From an uncultured Oceanospirillaceae bacterium (GTDB lineage Bacteria; Pseudomonadota; Gammaproteobacteria; Pseudomonadales; Balneatricaceae), in assembly GCA_937136055.1 (NCBI GenBank), contig CAKZOD010000119.1, forward strand, positions 1 through 60,945: a DNA stretch of 60,945 nucleotides. Direction: 5' to 3'. This document shows, piece after piece, positions 9,608 through 18,259 of the stretch. The notes beneath the pieces were generated by a model, which was not told the DNA's origin, searched no databases, and saw nothing but the letters and a program-made list of their open reading frames with translations. Each line of letters opens with the position of its first letter. Positions within the stretch are counted from its first letter, which is position 1. A program made the position numbers and the translations under genes.

Positions 9608-10687
9608 CTACTCACAATATTCTCTAGGTACACGCTTTGTGACACCTGTGAACAAAGTGTAAGGAATAGTTGCTGCTGCATTAGCTACTTCTACCACATT
9701 AAGCTGCTCGCCCCACAACTCAACAACAGAGCCCACTGCAACATCATTGAGCCCAGTAACATCGACAGTGACCATATCCATTGATACTCTCCCTGCAATT
9801 TTAGCAGCTTGGCCTGCCACAATAATTGGCGAGCCATTACCTATATGTCGATCATATCCATCAGCATATCCAATAGCGATAGTCGCAATCATTCGCGCTT
9901 TATCGCATTTAAAGCTCGCTGCATAACCAACCGTTTCATTAACAGCAACCTCTCTTAATGCGATGACTTCTGTGGTGAATGTCATCGCAGGCTTTAGCTG
10001 CTGCGCAAACTCTTGAGGCACTTCAAAGGGAGAAGCTCCGTACATCATCAGACCCGCTCTGATCCACTGACGGTGAGATTTTTTATTCGATAAAATAGAG
10101 GGAGAGTTAGCAAAAGAATGATCTGCATCAATACCGGCTACAGCTTCATCAAAGCACGCTAACTGGCGAGCGCTCATATCATTATCTAGCTCATCAGCGC
10201 ATGCCATATGTGACATAAACACGACATCAGCCACATTATCCATCGCTTTTAATTCATGATAAATAGCTTTCGCACTTTCTAAAGGCAAGCCCAATCTATG
10301 CATTCCAGAATCTATCTTAGGCCAAACATTAATTGCACATGACAGTTTAGCTTGGCGAATTTGATCAACTTGGAACTCAGAGTGCAAAGCCGTCCAAAAG
10401 TTATTTTCAGCAATAATCGGCAGTTCATCCGGGCTAAAGAAACCTTCAAGTAATAACACAGGTTTGATGATTCCTGCTTCTCTTAACTCTAGCGCTTCTT
10501 CAATACATGCGACACCAAAAGCATCAGCTGCATCTTCTAATTTTTTTGCCACTGCTACCGCACCATGCCCGTAAGCATCTGCTTTAATAATTGCAATAGC
10601 CTTTGACTCACTGGCGAGTGATTTCGCCAACTTAAAATTATGCTCTATTGCCGAAAGATTGATTTTCGCTTTTGCTGCTCTTGCCAT
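9608..10687 (-). CDS. alr: Alanine racemase (Alr/DadX)
   Basis: 359 residues. The PLP lysine is Lys35 in IKADAYGHG and the second catalytic base is Tyr255 in VGYAASF; SMDMVTVDV is also typical. It interconverts L- and D-alanine for peptidoglycan or for D-alanine catabolism. With ridA just upstream and an Lrp-family gene divergent from ridA, the locus resembles the Pseudomonas dadR-dadA-ridA-dadX cluster, so the catabolic DadX role is likely. The D-amino-acid dehydrogenase gene dadA is absent from this spot. A terminator hairpin separates ridA from alr, so they may be transcribed apart; ruvC follows. Confidence 0.93.
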   Translation of the reverse strand: MARAAKAKINLSAIEHNFKLAKSLASESKAIAIIKADAYGHGAVAVAKKLEDAADAFGVACIEEALELREAGIIKPVLLLEGFFSPDELPIIAENNFWTALHSEFQVDQIRQAKLSCAINVWPKIDSGMHRLGLPLESAKAIYHELKAMDNVADVVFMSHMACADELDNDMSARQLACFDEAVAGIDADHSFANSPSILSNKKSHRQWIRAGLMMYGASPFEVPQEFAQQLKPAMTFTTEVIALREVAVNETVGYAASFKCDKARMIATIAIGYADGYDRHIGNGSPIIVAGQAAKIAGRVSMDMVTVDVTGLNDVAVGSVVELWGEQLNVVEVANAAATIPYTLFTGVTKRVPREYCE

Positions 10688-10723
10688 CTATTTTTAACGC
10701 CTAAATTTAATAACATAAAACAA

Positions 10724-10764
10724 AAGAACGGCGATTAAAGTAAATTATCTTAATCGCCGTTCTT
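10724..10764 (-). terminator. Terminator of ridA (minus strand)
   Basis: Perfect 15-bp inverted repeat AAGAACGGCGATTAA (10724-10738) / TTAATCGCCGTTCTT (10750-10764). Read on the minus strand, the stem is followed by TTTTGTTTTATG, a U-rich tail. It sits between ridA and alr. Confidence 0.85.
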
Positions 10765-10867
10765 AATGAGCAGTCTTTCACTGATGGGAAAGCTGCCCTG
10801 TGACTACAAAATCTAAAGGTTTTACATCCAACGCCTAACTCAACACACTGCGATGTAAAATTTAAAT

Positions 10868-11254
10868 TTAAGCCACTACCATTACTGCTTCGATTTCAAT
10901 ATCGACTGCTTTTGGTAGCGCTTTCACTTCATATGCAGCTCTTGCTGGATAAGGCTGATCAAAATAGCGTGCCATCACCTCATTTACACAAGCAAAATTT
11001 GAAAGGTCAACCATTAAAATGCTTAATTTAGCAATATCATTCATTGAACCACCGGCCGCTTCGCAAATCGCTTTCAAATTTTCAAAAACTCTTACTGCCT
11101 GTGCTTCAAAATCACCTTCAACAACTTCCATTGTTTTAGGGTCTAATGGAATCTGGCCAGAGATATAAACAGTACCACCCACCTTTACTGCTTGAGAGTA
11201 AGTACCGATAGCCGCAGGAGCCTGATCAGTTGAGATTACGCTGCGATTAGTCAT
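10868..11254 (-). CDS. ridA: RidA family enamine/imine deaminase
   Basis: 128 residues, the usual size. RidA hydrolyses reactive enamine/imine intermediates such as 2-aminoacrylate, which PLP enzymes release. The diagnostic arginine is at its normal place, Arg105 in PYPARAAYEV, and the family segments TYSQAVKVGGTVYISGQIPLDP and VDIEIEAV are clear. Its position between an Lrp-type regulator and alr is that of the Pseudomonas dad locus, where it would clear imines formed from alanine. It is divergent from the regulator, and its terminator is the hairpin at 10724-10764. Confidence 0.94.
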   Translation of the reverse strand: MTNRSVISTDQAPAAIGTYSQAVKVGGTVYISGQIPLDPKTMEVVEGDFEAQAVRVFENLKAICEAAGGSMNDIAKLSILMVDLSNFACVNEVMARYFDQPYPARAAYEVKALPKAVDIEIEAVMVVA

Positions 11255-11624
11255 TTTGCTTTCCTTATAATTATGAAAATCGTATCGATACGATTAGCGG
11301 TATCTGATACTAGTATTTAAATCTGATGTTAAGCATCGCTTTTAAGACGTCGAAAATACCCTGCAAAGTGCAGGATTACAATATAATTAATGAAAATTTA
11401 AAGGGTTATTGATGACTTTTTACCTTCTTACTCTAGATAATAAAAAATAACACCAGCAACCAACAAAGCAAAACGAATACCCAAACTTTTACTATCCAAC
11501 TAGAATTATTTGTTGTTTTTAATTGCCAAATTAGGTTTAATTTATGTCTGATTAAGTGCTAGTTTAAACTGATCTAACCCATCAATCTAAGCTACCTAAA
11601 AACTAATGCCAACGATGAATAGCT
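11255..11624. promoter_or_regulatory. Divergent control region between ridA and the Lrp-type gene
   Basis: 370 bp of AT-rich DNA between two divergent genes. An inverted repeat ATCGTATCGATACGAT (11279-11294) lies about 25 bp upstream of the ridA start, where it could act as an operator. The Lrp-type protein encoded next door is the natural candidate to bind here (inference from the dadR case). Confidence 0.45.
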
Positions 11625-12092
11625 ATGCGAAAACTTGATAGAATTGATAGAAACATCCTACGTATCTTGCAAAATGACGGCAGGATTTCCTACACAGAGC
11701 TCGCTGATAACGTCGGGTTATCAACCACACCTTGTATCGAGCGTGTAAGACGCTTAGAGAAAGAGAAGTTCATCGAAGGCTATTACGCAAGATTAAGCCC
11801 CAGCGCACTCGGCTTTGATATGCTAGTTTTTGTTGAAATAGCCCTATCATATCAATCACCTGATGCATTTGAGACCTTTAACGAAGCAGTTAAATTACTC
11901 CCATACATCCAAGAGTGCCATTTAGTGTCTGGCGACTCTGACTATTTACTCAAAGCGCGTATCCGCGATATGTCAGAATACAGAGCTTTATTAGGTGAAA
12001 TGCTACTTACCTTACCAGGGGTTAAGAACTCAAAAAGCTACATCGTAATGGAAGAAGTTAAAGAAGGCGTTGGACTTCCTGTTAAGGTTTAA
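11625..12092 (+). CDS. lrp: Lrp/AsnC-family transcriptional regulator (Lrp or DadR)
   Basis: 155 residues against 164 in E. coli Lrp. N-terminal helix-turn-helix: DRIDRNILRILQNDGRISY, with LSTTPCIERVRRLEKE as the recognition part. The C-terminal RAM (ligand-binding) domain has QECHLVSGDSDYLLKARIRDMSEYR, nearly the E. coli wording, and ends with SYIVMEEVKE. Such proteins bind leucine or alanine and control amino-acid genes. Position next to ridA and alr suggests the DadR role, the alanine-responsive activator of D-alanine catabolism. The sequence itself is also close to global Lrp, so I leave both open. Confidence 0.9.
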   Translation: MRKLDRIDRNILRILQNDGRISYTELADNVGLSTTPCIERVRRLEKEKFIEGYYARLSPSALGFDMLVFVEIALSYQSPDAFETFNEAVKLLPYIQECHLVSGDSDYLLKARIRDMSEYRALLGEMLLTLPGVKNSKSYIVMEEVKEGVGLPVKV

Positions 12093-12134
12093 GATCAATT
12101 TCTACCCATACTCCCCGCTTTTGATTTCTCCACC

Positions 12135-12174
12135 AAACCTGATGATAACCAAACATCTAGTTATCGCCAGGTTT
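12135..12174 (+). terminator. Terminator-like hairpin after lrp
   Basis: AAACCTG and GATAAC (12135-12149) pair with GTTATC and CAGGTTT (12160-12174), with small internal bulges. The T tract after it is weak, so termination may be partial. Confidence 0.55.
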
Positions 12175-12363
12175 AATCTACTCTCTTGCAATTTCAACAC
12201 TCTATACTAGTCTATAAGCAATTAGCATATGGCTAGTAAAGCCTTAACCATACCTTGAACATGAACACAAAATAAACGTTATTTAAATAAAAAGTCGCTC
12301 TTCAGCAACAACACTATTTTCCGGCTAACTATTTATTAATAAAAGATTCTTTTTCTGAAAGTT

Positions 12364-12397
12364 TAGGAATTACTCCTATGTTTTTAAGAGCTACAAT
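12364..12397 (+). promoter_or_regulatory. Promoter of sponge RNA A with palindromic operator
   Basis: The palindrome TAGGA-N5-TCCTA (12364-12378) is followed by TATGTT and then a -10-like TACAAT at 12392-12397. This block agrees with the one before RNA B at 18 of 21 positions, with the same 28-base distance to the -10 area. No good -35 box is visible, so a bound activator is plausible. Confidence 0.6.
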
Positions 12398-12403
12398 CGC
12401 GCA

Positions 12404-12710
12404 AAATTCATTTATAGAAACCAGCAAGGGATGCACCGGTTTCTAGTTAAGGAAGCAACAGAACTACTCATGGATGGAGTAGCATTGGCAAGGATGTCAA
12501 AAAAGTGTTTTAAATGAGGAAGCATTTAATACATTTTGTTATTACTCGCTGCAAGAGATAACAAACAAAACGTATAAGAGCTAGACAGGATGTCTAATTT
12601 TTCCAGGAATAGGAATACTCTATTACGCTGCTAAAGGAACTTAGCAGGATCAATATGGATGTTGAAAATAGGGCTCAGATAAGGATTTTGTCCTGGCCCT
12701 TTAATTTTTC
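12404..12710 (+). ncRNA. CsrB-type sponge RNA A (13 GGA motifs)
   Basis: About 300 nt, start inferred from the -10 at 12392. It contains 13 GGA motifs (at 12429, 12451, 12472, 12476, 12492, 12518, 12588, 12606, 12612, 12636, 12647, 12657 and 12683), most of them in hairpin loops. Examples: TTAAATG-AGGAAG-CATTTAA, TAGACA-GGA-TGTCTA, CTGCTAA-AGGAAC-TTAGCAG, CTACTC-ATGGATG-GAGTAG, TTGGCA-AGGA-TGTCAA, and an opening stem TAGAAACC/GGTTTCTA around an AAGGGAT loop. It ends in a terminator AGGGC...AGGA/TCCT...GCCCT followed by TTTAATTTTT. GGA in loops is the CsrA/RsmA binding signature, so this RNA should titrate CsrA as CsrB and RsmZ do. Two shorter RNAs in this region are an alternative. Confidence 0.8.
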
Positions 12711-12737
12711 CTGATAGTAATTGAGATCATAATAATT

Positions 12738-12769
12738 TAGGAAATTATCCTATGTTGTTGAGTAAGAAT
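12738..12769 (+). promoter_or_regulatory. Promoter of sponge RNA B with the same palindrome
   Basis: TAGGA-N5-TCCTA (12738-12752), then TATGTT and a -10-like TAAGAAT at 12763-12769. It shares 18 of 21 bases with the block at 12362-12382 while the DNA between is unrelated, which points to a common regulator rather than chance. Confidence 0.6.
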
Positions 12770-12775
12770 TTCAAG

Positions 12776-12919
12776 CACTATTACATGCAGGAGAGTTAGG
12801 AAGGATCCTATTAAATCCCAAGACGGGAACTCAATATGTTATTAAAGGATTTAATAGCATCGGCAAGGAAGTCGAAATCAAGGGCTCGAATATGGACATC
12901 ATACGAGCCCTTTTATTTT
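12776..12919 (+). ncRNA. RsmY/Z-type sponge RNA B (7 GGA motifs)
   Basis: About 145 nt, similar in size to RsmY/RsmZ. GGA motifs at 12790, 12799, 12803, 12826, 12847, 12867 and 12894. Hairpins present them in loops: TAGG-AAGGAT-CCTA, TATTAA-AGGAT-TTAATA, TCGGC-AAGGAA-GTCGA. The terminator stem GGGCTCG/CGAGCCC (12882-12888 / 12904-12910) itself carries TATGGACA in its loop and is followed by TTTTATTTT. Expected role: binds and sequesters CsrA/RsmA. The 5' end is inferred. Confidence 0.8.
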
Positions 12920-13004
12920 GCCTAAAGAACTTCAGGCAAAGTAGATATTGCATTTAATTAATGCATTCTACAGCACTAGGCAAATATACAGATTTGTGAA
13001 GCAT

Positions 13005-13134
13005 TTGCTTTTGATTAGAAAGGAATCTAGCAGTACAACAGCAAGTGTTAATTATCCTCGATGGACAGAGGGTATCGTCAAGGACGTCGAACGGAAGGGC
13101 TCACATATGGAAATCATACGAGCCCTTTTATTTT
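13005..13134 (+). ncRNA. RsmY/Z-type sponge RNA C, paralog of B (5 GGA motifs)
   Basis: GGA motifs at 13022, 13063, 13082, 13093 and 13109. TATCCTC-GATGGACA-GAGGGTA is a clear hairpin with GGA in its loop, as is TAGA-AAGGAA-TCTA. The terminator GGGCTC...GAGCCC with TTTTATTTT and the following GCCTAAA are almost identical to those of RNA B, so B and C come from a duplication. I do not see the B-type palindrome clearly upstream. The 5' end is a guess, and C may be expressed differently or be decaying. Confidence 0.7.
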
Positions 13135-13306
13135 GCCTAAAATACCCCAAACTGATTTATTCAGTAACACTCTTCCTAAACCAGCCCTGTAATATCAAGC
13201 GCTAAAGAATGTGAGCAGTATTACATCTCACTAACTCTTAATACCTAAAGCACTCTCTAAGCGGCCTTGCTGCTAGCACATTACCGCCCTGTGAAATGCC
13301 TACGAT

Positions 13307-14260
13307 TTATAACTTAGCGAGCAATTGCTCTAGCTTAATCTGATCAGCAACAAAACCTTCAATACCGGTTGTTAGCTTTTCGTTAGCCATCTTATCTGAC
13401 TTTAACTCTTCCAAGAACGCCGCTTCCGTTATGCTAGCAGCTACTTTATCAGAGCTAGCTGTATCAACACTTAGCTTACGCTCTAATTGATCAGAAATGC
13501 TATCCAACTCTTGCATCAACTGCGGGCTGATAGTCAAACGATCACATCCCGCTAAAGATTGGATCTCACCAATATTTCTAAAGCTTGCACCCATCACAAT
13601 CGTTTCATAGTTACTTGATTTATAGAAGTTATAAATACTCGCCACTGACTGAACACCCGGGTCATTTTCGCCACTGAAATCTTTCTCTGGGAAGCTCGCT
13701 TTATACCAATCTAAGATACGGCCAACAAATGGAGAAATCAAATACACACCAGCATCAGCACAAGCAGCCGCTTGACCAAAACCAAACAATAGCGTCAGGT
13801 TACAATTAATACCTTCTTTCTCTAATTGCTTAGCAGCTTGGATACCTTCCCAAGTCGATGCTGTTTTAATCAAAATACGGTCATTACTAATGCCCGCTTG
13901 ATTATAAAGATCAATAATTTGATGAGCGCTATCTAAGGTTCCCTGTACATCATAAGAAAGTCTCGCATCAACTTCAGTGGAGATACGCCCAGGGATTATT
14001 TTCAAAATCTCTAAACCAATCAATACCGCTAATTTTTGCGTCATATTCGCTAGAATTTGCGAATCAGAACCACCTTGTGCATTAGCCCAGATTTTTGCTT
14101 CTGCTAATAATGGTGCATAAGCAGGTAAAGCACTTGCCTTCAGCAACAAGGATGGGTTGGTTGTTGCATCAACAGGTGTAAACTGCTTAATTGCCGCTAT
14201 ATCACCAGTATCTGCTACAACAGTGGTCATTGCTTTCAATTGGTCTAATTGACTTGCCAT
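13307..14260 (-). CDS. tal: Transaldolase
   Basis: 317 residues, TalB type. The Schiff-base lysine is Lys132 in RILIKTASTWEGI, exactly as in E. coli TalB. DATTNPSLLLKA at the start and the segment NCNLTLLFGFGQAAACADAG are family standards. It moves a dihydroxyacetone unit between sugar phosphates in the non-oxidative pentose phosphate pathway. It lies 14 bp downstream of dusA, the same pairing as in Pseudomonas, so the two form an operon. Confidence 0.96.
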   Translation of the reverse strand: MASQLDQLKAMTTVVADTGDIAAIKQFTPVDATTNPSLLLKASALPAYAPLLAEAKIWANAQGGSDSQILANMTQKLAVLIGLEILKIIPGRISTEVDARLSYDVQGTLDSAHQIIDLYNQAGISNDRILIKTASTWEGIQAAKQLEKEGINCNLTLLFGFGQAAACADAGVYLISPFVGRILDWYKASFPEKDFSGENDPGVQSVASIYNFYKSSNYETIVMGASFRNIGEIQSLAGCDRLTISPQLMQELDSISDQLERKLSVDTASSDKVAASITEAAFLEELKSDKMANEKLTTGIEGFVADQIKLEQLLAKL

Positions 14261-14274
14261 GCTCTTTTCCTTCT

Positions 14275-15291
14275 TTATAAAAATGCTTCTACTTTAGCAA
14301 ACGCTTGATTCAGTACTTGAATACCTGCATCTTTCTTGTGTGCTTGCTCACTAATTACTCTTCTAAACTGCTTGCCCCCTCTAATGCCATGGAACAAACC
14401 TAGCATATGCCGAGTGATATAACTTAACGGCACGCCTAAGGCCATTTGCTCGGCAATATAAGGCAACATATTTTGCAATACTTGCTCTCTGCTAATCGCA
14501 TCACATGTCTCGTTATAAAACAGTCGATCTACTTCAGCTAATATCACATAAGGATTTTGATAAGCTTCACGTCCAATCATCACGCCATCAATATGTGTTA
14601 GATGTTCTTGCATTTCAGAAACAGTTTTCACCCCACCATTGAGAATAATCTCTAAATGATCGAATGACTGCTTAAGCTTATAAACTCGCTCATATTGCAA
14701 TGGCGGCACATCACGATTTTGCTTAGGGCTCAACCCTGACAATATTGCTTTACGAGCATGAACGATAAAGGTACGACACCCAGTTTGTTGAACTGTATCA
14801 ACAAAACCATGCAGTAGCTCATCAGAATCTAAATCATCAATACCTAATCGGTGCTTAACTGTCACGGGTATTGAAACCGCCTGCTGCATTGCATCAATAC
14901 AATCAGCCACCAATTGAGGGTGCCCCATCAAGCAAGCGCCGATCATATTATTTTGCACACGATCACTAGGGCAACCAACGTTCAAATTCACTTCGTCATA
15001 GCCGTAATCTTGCGCCATCTTGGCACACTCAGCGAGTTCTTGAGGGTTACTTCCTCCCAGCTGCAATGCGATTGGATGCTCTGATTGGTTATACGTCAAA
15101 TGACGCTCTTTATCACCATGGATAAGCGCCCCAGTTGTAACCATTTCGGTATAAAGTAAAGTATTACGACTGATCATGCGGTGAAAGTGACGACAGTGGC
15201 GATCTGTCCAGTCCATCATAGGGGCAACCGAGATCGTTCTATCAAGTTCATCACTGACAGACTGCGTTGCTATTTTATCTAAGCTTTTCAA
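14275..15291 (-). CDS. dusA: tRNA-dihydrouridine(20/20a) synthase DusA
   Basis: 338 residues. FMN enzyme that reduces uridine in the tRNA D-loop. The N-terminus has SVAPMMDWTDRHCR, the DusA signature; the catalytic cysteine is Cys107 in NLNVGCPSDRVQ, and HARKAILSGLSPKQNRDVPPL is typical of DusA rather than DusB/C. The only start that keeps the full N-terminus is a TTG at 15291 (the first in-frame ATG falls inside SVAPMM), and its ribosome site is poor. It is the first gene of the dusA-tal operon. Confidence 0.94.
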   Translation of the reverse strand: MKSLDKIATQSVSDELDRTISVAPMMDWTDRHCRHFHRMISRNTLLYTEMVTTGALIHGDKERHLTYNQSEHPIALQLGGSNPQELAECAKMAQDYGYDEVNLNVGCPSDRVQNNMIGACLMGHPQLVADCIDAMQQAVSIPVTVKHRLGIDDLDSDELLHGFVDTVQQTGCRTFIVHARKAILSGLSPKQNRDVPPLQYERVYKLKQSFDHLEIILNGGVKTVSEMQEHLTHIDGVMIGREAYQNPYVILAEVDRLFYNETCDAISREQVLQNMLPYIAEQMALGVPLSYITRHMLGLFHGIRGGKQFRRVISEQAHKKDAGIQVLNQAFAKVEAFL

Positions 15292-15517
15292 TATTATAGT
15301 TCTGTAAAATTAGGAGTGTAATAGCCCAACGCTTTATTAAGTTCACTTTACAATGAATGATTGCGCGCTTTCGACTTCATGAAAAAACCAGCATTATATA
15401 CTAAGAATTATCAACATTCGATGTGAGACTCTCCTTGAGAATTAGCTCTAGCAAATACCTTAAAAGCTCCCTTTCTTATGAAGAGCTACTCACATTGATC
15501 AAGCTCACTTCAACACA

Positions 15518-16546
15518 CTAACTCTGGGAAGATTGTGCCCACAAATTGATACCAGATTCTTTGGCGTATTTGTCAATATCGAGTAATTGCTGCTCACTGA
15601 ACTCAAGATTATCTAGCGCTTTCACGCTGCTTTCTAATTGCGCTACACTGCTTGCACCTACTAACGCACTGGTCACTTTGTTTTTCCTTAGTACCCACGC
15701 TATTGCCATTTGCGCAAGAGATTGACCGCGCTGTGATGCGATTGAATTTAGCGCATTGATACGATCTAAGTTTTCTTTGCTAAGTTGCTGTGTGGATAAA
15801 GATTTTCCTTGTGATGCGCGACTGCCTGCACCGACACCTTGCAGGTATTTATCAGTTAATAACCCTTGAGCAAGAGGTGAAAATGCAATTGAGCCGATTG
15901 ATAGATCATCCAATGTATCGAGTAAACCATCAGTTTCTACCCAACGGTTTAGCATTGAGTAACTCGGTTGGTGAATGAGGCATGGTGTACCTAAATCATT
16001 GAGAATGGCAACAGCTTGTTGAGTGCGCTCAGCATTATAAGAAGATAACCCAACATACAAAGCCTTACCTTGCTTAACAATACTATCTAACGCTCCCATG
16101 GTTTCCTCTAGAGGCGTTTCTGGATCAAAGCGGTGCGAATAGAATATATCAACATAGTCTACTCCCATCCGTTGTAAGCTTTGATCAAGGCTTGAGATAA
16201 GGTATTTTCGGCTTCCCCATTCCCCGTATGGGCCTGGCCACATGTCGTAACCCGCTTTCGTTGAAATTAACAACTCATCGCGCAAACCTGCTAAATTAGT
16301 TTTTAACATATCACCCAAAAAGGACTCCGCAGCTCCGTAGGGAGGTCCGTAATTATTGGCTAAATCAAAATGGCAGATACCTAAATCAAACGCTTTACAT
16401 AAAATATCACGAGCGGTTTGCCGATCAACATCTTCACCAAAGTTATGCCATAAACCCAGTGATATAGCAGGTAGTTTTATACCACTGCGCCCACAGCGAT
16501 TGTATTGCATATTTTGATAACGATTTTCTAAAGGTGTATAAGCCAT
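15518..16546 (-). CDS. yghZ: Aldo/keto reductase, YghZ (L-glyceraldehyde 3-phosphate reductase) type
   Basis: 342 residues, full-length match to E. coli YghZ in pattern: NRCGRSGIKLPAISLGLWHNFG, FDLANNYGPPYGAAE with the catalytic Tyr, STKAGYDMWPGPYG with the catalytic Lys, VDIFYSHRFDPETPLEETM, and the NADPH-binding end VGASSVAQLESSVKAL. The E. coli enzyme reduces L-glyceraldehyde 3-phosphate and methylglyoxal, so a detoxifying role is likely. It appears monocistronic, with about 220 bp of plain intergenic DNA on each side. Confidence 0.9.
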   Translation of the reverse strand: MAYTPLENRYQNMQYNRCGRSGIKLPAISLGLWHNFGEDVDRQTARDILCKAFDLGICHFDLANNYGPPYGAAESFLGDMLKTNLAGLRDELLISTKAGYDMWPGPYGEWGSRKYLISSLDQSLQRMGVDYVDIFYSHRFDPETPLEETMGALDSIVKQGKALYVGLSSYNAERTQQAVAILNDLGTPCLIHQPSYSMLNRWVETDGLLDTLDDLSIGSIAFSPLAQGLLTDKYLQGVGAGSRASQGKSLSTQQLSKENLDRINALNSIASQRGQSLAQMAIAWVLRKNKVTSALVGASSVAQLESSVKALDNLEFSEQQLLDIDKYAKESGINLWAQSSQS

Positions 16547-16770
16547 TGTGTGATCTCTTCTTTTTATAATTAGCGAGTAGTGAGCCTCTTTATAAACTGC
16601 AAGTAACGAAGATTTTCTATCAGGAACTAAAGAATATAGCGGAGTGTATAAAACAGCAAATGAGTATTATGCTGCTGATTTAGATGTTGTGAAACTTTAA
16701 ACAGTGCGCTCTAACAAAGAGCGACACCTGTAGACAACAATGAAAGGTGCTGACTTTTTAAGTTCTGCTA

Positions 16771-17796
16771 TTAAGGTAAGCTTTGTACACAATTGCGGCC
16801 GTTATTTTTCGCCATATACAGGGCTTTATCGGCGCGCTCTACCAAATGGTATAAAAGCTCAGCCCCCTTTGACATAGATACGCCAAATGATGCAGTAACT
16901 GGAGGTAGTTTCTCACCTGTTCGCTTATTGCTTAAAGCAATGCTTGAGAGTTTTTCACGCAGCTTTTCTGCAATTTTCACGGCCTTTGAAATATCCATAC
17001 GTGGACACAGTAATGCAAACTCTTCTCCGCCAAAGCGTACAGGCACTAACGGTTTTTGGCACTCTGATTTTAATAGTTGACCTACAAACTTAAGCACTTG
17101 ATCCCCCATAAGATGACCATGGGTGTCATTGAAAACCTTAAACTTGTCGATATCAATCATTATTAATGAGATTTCTTGCTGTTGGTTTTCTTCTATAAAA
17201 TTATGATAAATAGTTTCAAATTCACGTCGGTTGCTAAGCCCTGTTAACGCATCTGTATTGGCTTGCTGGCGACTTTCCGCTAGTTGTTTTTTAAGAGAGT
17301 TAATCTCGGATTGCGCCGCATTCATTTCACCTTGAAAGCTGTCATTAATGCGACAAAGCGCATTGGCATTTTCACTTAACTCGCTCAACAAAGCTGATTG
17401 ATCATCAGCTAACTCGCAACCTGCTAACGAGACGATGTTGTCACTTATCGCACTGGAGAAATCGTTGCTCTGTTTAGCAGTTTGGCCAATAGATTCAGAT
17501 AAGTTATCAACCAAGACATCGATCGCTTTTTGAAAAGTATCGCGCTCTTGCTCTTGTTTCTCGTCCTTTTGAATAATGTATTTGAGTAACAATGACTCAC
17601 TCATTTCAGGCGGGCAGGTTTCAAAGCGGCTAATAATGTAGTCAAGTTCGTTATTCAGCTCAGGGAACTGTTTAGAATAGTAGCTGTACCATAAGGTAAA
17701 ATTGAAAGGGTTTGGGACTATGTTGTGTTTAATCATTTTAGGAACAGCTTGTCGTAAATATACCGCTGCTTCATTGGCATCTTCTTTAAAGATCAT
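16771..17796 (-). CDS. Diguanylate cyclase (GGDEF protein)
   Basis: 341 residues. The N-terminal 140 residues are an unassigned helical domain, followed by a coiled coil at about 150-185 and a C-terminal GGDEF domain. IMIDIDKFKVFNDTHGHLMGDQVL and the active-site loop RFGGEEF (GGEEF variant, about 255-259) predict an active cyclase making c-di-GMP. The inhibitory RxxD site normally just before the loop is replaced by QKPL, so product inhibition there is unlikely. No membrane segment is seen, so it should be cytosolic. It stands alone between the reductase and ubiG. Confidence 0.9.
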   Translation of the reverse strand: MIFKEDANEAAVYLRQAVPKMIKHNIVPNPFNFTLWYSYYSKQFPELNNELDYIISRFETCPPEMSESLLLKYIIQKDEKQEQERDTFQKAIDVLVDNLSESIGQTAKQSNDFSSAISDNIVSLAGCELADDQSALLSELSENANALCRINDSFQGEMNAAQSEINSLKKQLAESRQQANTDALTGLSNRREFETIYHNFIEENQQQEISLIMIDIDKFKVFNDTHGHLMGDQVLKFVGQLLKSECQKPLVPVRFGGEEFALLCPRMDISKAVKIAEKLREKLSSIALSNKRTGEKLPPVTASFGVSMSKGAELLYHLVERADKALYMAKNNGRNCVQSLP

Positions 17797-18259
17797 TGTT
17801 AAGCCTCAAATAAAACATTAAAACAACATCAACGCACTAGCTGAGCAGCGTTTGATACTAAATATTTTGAGCATAATGACGGACACTTTCTATCTTAATA
17901 AAAATATCAAAATCATCTCTATTACAAGACAGATTTTAATACACAAATGGATTTCTTCAATAGATACTGCCACTTATGTTTAATTTAGCCTTCATATCAC
18001 GCCATTGACAACAACCCAGAGTCTACCATTTATTAATAATAAATAAATGCCAGAGATCTAAATTTGACAATAAAAAGGCTTTGCAACTTAGCTTTACTCG
18101 TTTTCAACTTTCCATCACTTTTTGACCTGCCAGCCTTCTCCCCAAAACATCGTTGCAAATTTAACTTTTGCACGATGCAATTGTTTTTATCTTTTGCATG
18201 CCAGTGTAGAATGCGCCCTTTCAGCTTTTTAACTTCACTAATTTGATAGAAGATTACTT
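17797..18259. other. 463-bp intergenic region before ubiG
   Basis: AT-rich DNA between divergent genes (cyclase minus, ubiG plus), so it carries both promoters. I see no RNA gene or strong hairpin. Confidence 0.5.

Noticed and set aside
12948..13205. 85-codon open frame on the plus strand
   Set aside because: It lies across sponge RNA C and its terminator, has no ribosome site and no protein family pattern; the RNA structures explain the sequence better.
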